Source: Spirochaetota bacterium (GTDB lineage: Bacteria > Spirochaetota > UBA4802 > JAFGJZ01). From it: a stretch of 15,242 bases of DNA. Shown here piece after piece: positions 12,839-15,242 of this stretch (position 1 is its first letter; each line of letters begins with the position of its first letter). The notes under the pieces are model-generated. The model was not told the DNA's origin and ran no database searches. It saw only the letters and a program-made list of their open reading frames with translations. The DNA lies in contig JAEWVM010000117.1 in assembly GCA_023396615.1 (NCBI GenBank), forward strand, positions 1 through 15,242, in the 5' to 3' direction. A program made the translations under genes and the position numbers.

Positions 12839-14879
12839 GTTCTTTCTGATTCTATCAGCCGCATCAATTCTATCTATCGGAATTCTCACTCTACTGTTTT
12901 TTCTTTTTTTCCCCAAAGATAAAATCAGCTCAATGATAGTATCAAAAGCAAGAAGTACTCTCAATCGTCATATAGAAGTCGGAAAAATAGATTATTCGGC
13001 AGGCGGCATCAAGATTCATTCAGTCCAAATTCATGAAACCGATTCTAGAGAATCGGAAGTTATGATCTCGATAAAGTCAGTATCAGTTCGTTTTTCACTA
13101 TTGTCTCTTCTCAAAGAAGATTTTCAACTTAAAAAAATATATTTCAATGAAGCTGATATAAATATCAGGTATGATAATGGAAAATATAACCTTAAAAGCC
13201 TTATCGACGACATGAAACAAAACAGTTCCGGTGAAAGTGCATCAAAACCGGATATAAAATTTTCAAACTGCAGGGTAAATCTGCTAAGCACCGAAAATGA
13301 ATATATCCCTGCATGCGGAACTTACCTTTTCGGCGGAGATATATCGTTCGACGGTGAAATTGTTGAAGCTGACAATTTTTCAGTTAAATTGCCCGAAACG
13401 CGCGGTAATATTGAAACCGAATTCATTGTAACAAAGGAAAACGATAAATCAGTAATTTCCGGGAATTTAAATATTCAGAAACTTCGGCTCGATTGGCTCT
13501 ATAAAATAAAAGATATAACCGGACTTCCTTTTGTTGAAGCCAACGGTAAACTTTCAGCATTTGTTCTGAAAGACGGAATAATTGAAGGAAAAGCTGAAGC
13601 CAAATCCCAGATGTCAAAAGGCGGTTTTCTTGAAGCAGAAGGAAGACTCAAAATAAATTTTTCTGAAAAAAATATCACCGTCGATAACGGAGAAGCTGTC
13701 TTAAATCAGTCAAAAGCGAAAGTTTCATACCTAAACATCATAACGACCGGACCTCAAATCAATTTTACGGCTCCTTCGGCTGATTTAACTCTGCCTGACA
13801 TATTTCAGTATCTCGACTTCATTCCTTCAGGAATCGACGGACATTACAAGGGGGCAGTATCATACCGTGCTCATAAGCTAAGCATTGAAGGTGAATTGTC
13901 AAATGGGTCATTTCTTAAATCAAAAAACTTAATAACCGGAGTTAACTCAAAGATTTCGGTAAAGAACAATATCTTCGCGCATGAAAATATCCCTTTCACA
14001 TTCAGAAATAAAACGGCTGCTATATCAATAGCATCGCTGGATGAATCTCTTGAAAATATCGCAGCAAACATCAGTATTTCCGATGCTGAAACCGATGATT
14101 TTGCACTTCTCGGAGATTCATTAGGACAAAACAAATCTTCCCAGTCTAAAACAACCATAAAAGGAACTCTGAGTCTCGGCCGAATGAAATTCAAAAAAGG
14201 TGTTGCCGAAAAAGTAACATTGAAATTTTCAAAATCCGGAAACGCTCTTTCCGTGCCGTCAGCTTCATTCAGCCTGTTTGACGCTCTATTTGCCGGAGAG
14301 TTTTATATTTCAGATTTATCAGGAAAAGGAAACGGAAATTTTAAGATGCGGTTCAGCAATCTCAAAATTCAAAAACTTTCAGAGCTTGACGAAAACTTCT
14401 CCGACCGGGCTTTCGGAATTGCAGAGGGAAAAGCCGAAGGATATTTTTCATTATCCGCAAAAAACATATCCGATGAACTCAATTACCACTCCGAATTCAG
14501 TATAACAAACGGGAAGATTACCAATACCGGTCTTCAGAACAATCTCGGGTTTCTCCTTGATCCGCTGAAGCATAAACTCAGGGACATAGAATTCAACAGA
14601 ATATACGGAAGCTTTGATGCAAACGGACCAAAATATACCATAAGACAAATCGCCTTCACATCACGCGACATCAAACTTTCTGTTGCCGGTGATGTGAACA
14701 AGGATAAATCAGGAAACATAAACATCAAACTTGAATTCAATAATGATTTTATTGCAGATATCCCGAATATCGCCTACATAAATCTCAGCAAATATAAATC
14801 AGGAAAATGGTATCTCATACCCATAAGAGCCAAAGGCTCAGACATAACAAAAAAAGATAATTATAATATTGTTGATTAA
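12816..14879 (+). CDS. AsmA-like envelope protein
   Basis: A large protein (687 aa from GTG 12816) anchored by one N-terminal transmembrane helix (residues about 8-33, after basic MKHRKIIK) with the rest in the periplasm. Residues about 40-150 fit the AsmA N-terminal domain (LNRHIEVGKIDYSAGGIKIHSVQIHE, then SLLSLLKEDFQLKKIYFNEADI). The middle is repeated beta-strand sequence, and the last 120 residues (LNYHSEFSITNGKITNTGLQ, DIEFNRIYGSFDANGPKYTI) resemble the AsmA C-terminal domain. AsmA-clan proteins form long grooves that help lipids cross the envelope. A TTG at 12765 is in frame, but it lacks a good Shine-Dalgarno sequence and adds a polar extension; the GTG has GGA eight bases upstream. 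The gene overlaps the CNB gene by 23 bases, so they share an mRNA. Confidence 0.85.
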   Translation: MKHRKIIKFFLILSAASILSIGILTLLFFLFFPKDKISSMIVSKARSTLNRHIEVGKIDYSAGGIKIHSVQIHETDSRESEVMISIKSVSVRFSLLSLLKEDFQLKKIYFNEADINIRYDNGKYNLKSLIDDMKQNSSGESASKPDIKFSNCRVNLLSTENEYIPACGTYLFGGDISFDGEIVEADNFSVKLPETRGNIETEFIVTKENDKSVISGNLNIQKLRLDWLYKIKDITGLPFVEANGKLSAFVLKDGIIEGKAEAKSQMSKGGFLEAEGRLKINFSEKNITVDNGEAVLNQSKAKVSYLNIITTGPQINFTAPSADLTLPDIFQYLDFIPSGIDGHYKGAVSYRAHKLSIEGELSNGSFLKSKNLITGVNSKISVKNNIFAHENIPFTFRNKTAAISIASLDESLENIAANISISDAETDDFALLGDSLGQNKSSQSKTTIKGTLSLGRMKFKKGVAEKVTLKFSKSGNALSVPSASFSLFDALFAGEFYISDLSGKGNGNFKMRFSNLKIQKLSELDENFSDRAFGIAEGKAEGYFSLSAKNISDELNYHSEFSITNGKITNTGLQNNLGFLLDPLKHKLRDIEFNRIYGSFDANGPKYTIRQIAFTSRDIKLSVAGDVNKDKSGNINIKLEFNNDFIADIPNIAYINLSKYKSGKWYLIPIRAKGSDITKKDNYNIVD

Positions 14880-14920
14880 AAAGCTTTCATTGATTTTTGT
14901 GGTTTAATCCGCAGGAATAT

Positions 14921-15242
14921 ATGAAAAAAAAGAAAAAACAACTAATTGATTCAATTGCACAGCCTTATAGAAGCACAGCAACCCCTGAATGCGAGTTTTT
15001 CGGTTCATGCGGAGGGTGTCTTTTTCAGGATATTTCATACGAAAACCAGCTTCTGCTGAAAAAAGATTACCTCAACGGAATTTTTAAAGATGTGTTTGAA
15101 ATAGACAAAGTGCACTCTTCGATTGAATATGGCTACAGAAACCGTATGGATTACGTCGCTGCATTCGGCAAAAGAGGATTGCGAAAAAGAGGTTTTTTCA
15201 AAGAAGTAATAGATATAACCAAATGCCCTCTTCTTCAAAATG
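14921..15242 (+). CDS. Partial (3' cut off): 23S rRNA (uracil-5-)-methyltransferase, RlmD/TrmA type
   Basis: The first 107 residues of a gene that runs out of the window. CEFFGSCGGC gives Cys24, Cys30 and Cys33 (C-x5-C-x2-C), and ITKCPLL gives Cys102, the four-cysteine 4Fe-4S set of the RlmD/RlmCD type, with nearly the same spacing (69 residues before the last Cys; about 71 in E. coli RlmD). Also typical are FQDISYENQLLLKK and YGYRNRMDYV. The methyltransferase domain with its catalytic Cys is not in view, so the exact target uridine (U1939, U747 or both) cannot be told. The usual N-terminal TRAM RNA-binding domain is missing; only a short basic MKKKKK stretch precedes the cluster. ATG 14921 has AGGA six bases upstream; the gap to the AsmA gene is 41 bases without a terminator. 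Confidence 0.88.
   Translation, partial: MKKKKKQLIDSIAQPYRSTATPECEFFGSCGGCLFQDISYENQLLLKKDYLNGIFKDVFEIDKVHSSIEYGYRNRMDYVAAFGKRGLRKRGFFKEVIDITKCPLLQN

Noticed and set aside
1..15242. CRISPR array, tRNA/rRNA genes, insertion sequences, prophage or defence genes
   Set aside because: No spaced direct repeats, no cloverleaf, no transposase, integrase or nuclease signatures on either strand.

Overview
The window looks like a compact chromosomal segment from an AT-rich, flagellated bacterium with two membranes. The outer membrane is inferred from a lipoprotein with a clean lipobox and an AsmA-like envelope protein; the flagellum from flgB, flgC, fliE and fliS. Gene content and the two-domain cyclic-nucleotide regulator fit a spirochaete-like lineage best, but that is a guess. 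There is no tRNA, rRNA, CRISPR array, transposase or phage gene, and no gene-free stretch longer than 300 bases.

Layout. 1-512 (+): 3' end of a protein like the MetH activation domain. 516-3016 (-): a two-TM protein, a coiled-coil-type protein, an SH3-like lipoprotein and a YlbF-family protein. 3093-5137 (+): folC and a Memo-family (AmmeMemoRadiSam B) protein. 5170-6571 (-): flagellar rod operon flgB-flgC-small ORF-fliE. 6728-7604 (+): fliS and an unknown helical protein. 7585-10713 (-): SPL-like radical SAM protein, prfB (RF2), and an unknown 277-aa protein. 10900-11421 (-): an orphan 173-aa protein. 11618-15242 (+): double-CNB regulator, AsmA-like protein and the 5' part of an RlmD/TrmA-type rRNA methyltransferase.

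The most informative parts lie between genes. Three intergenic regions carry boxes of the FliA (sigma-28) type with CCGATAA -10 elements. A near-consensus one precedes fliS, a divergent one with a perfect -10 precedes flgB, and a weaker one precedes the CNB regulator. This suggests that rod genes, the flagellin chaperone and possibly a cAMP/cGMP-type regulator share one flagellar sigma factor. An unlisted 50-codon ORF fills the flgC-fliE gap almost exactly. The SPL-like gene has a good sigma-70-type promoter whose predicted start falls on the A of its ATG, so its mRNA may be leaderless. Promoter and Shine-Dalgarno positions also fix the starts of several genes (lipoprotein GTG 2619, YlbF 3016, fliS 6728, orphan 11421, AsmA GTG 12816).

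No clear novel multi-gene system such as a defence island or biosynthetic cluster is visible. The unrecognised proteins (162, 189, 152, 277 and 173 aa, plus the 50-aa ORF) are the places where new biology could hide.
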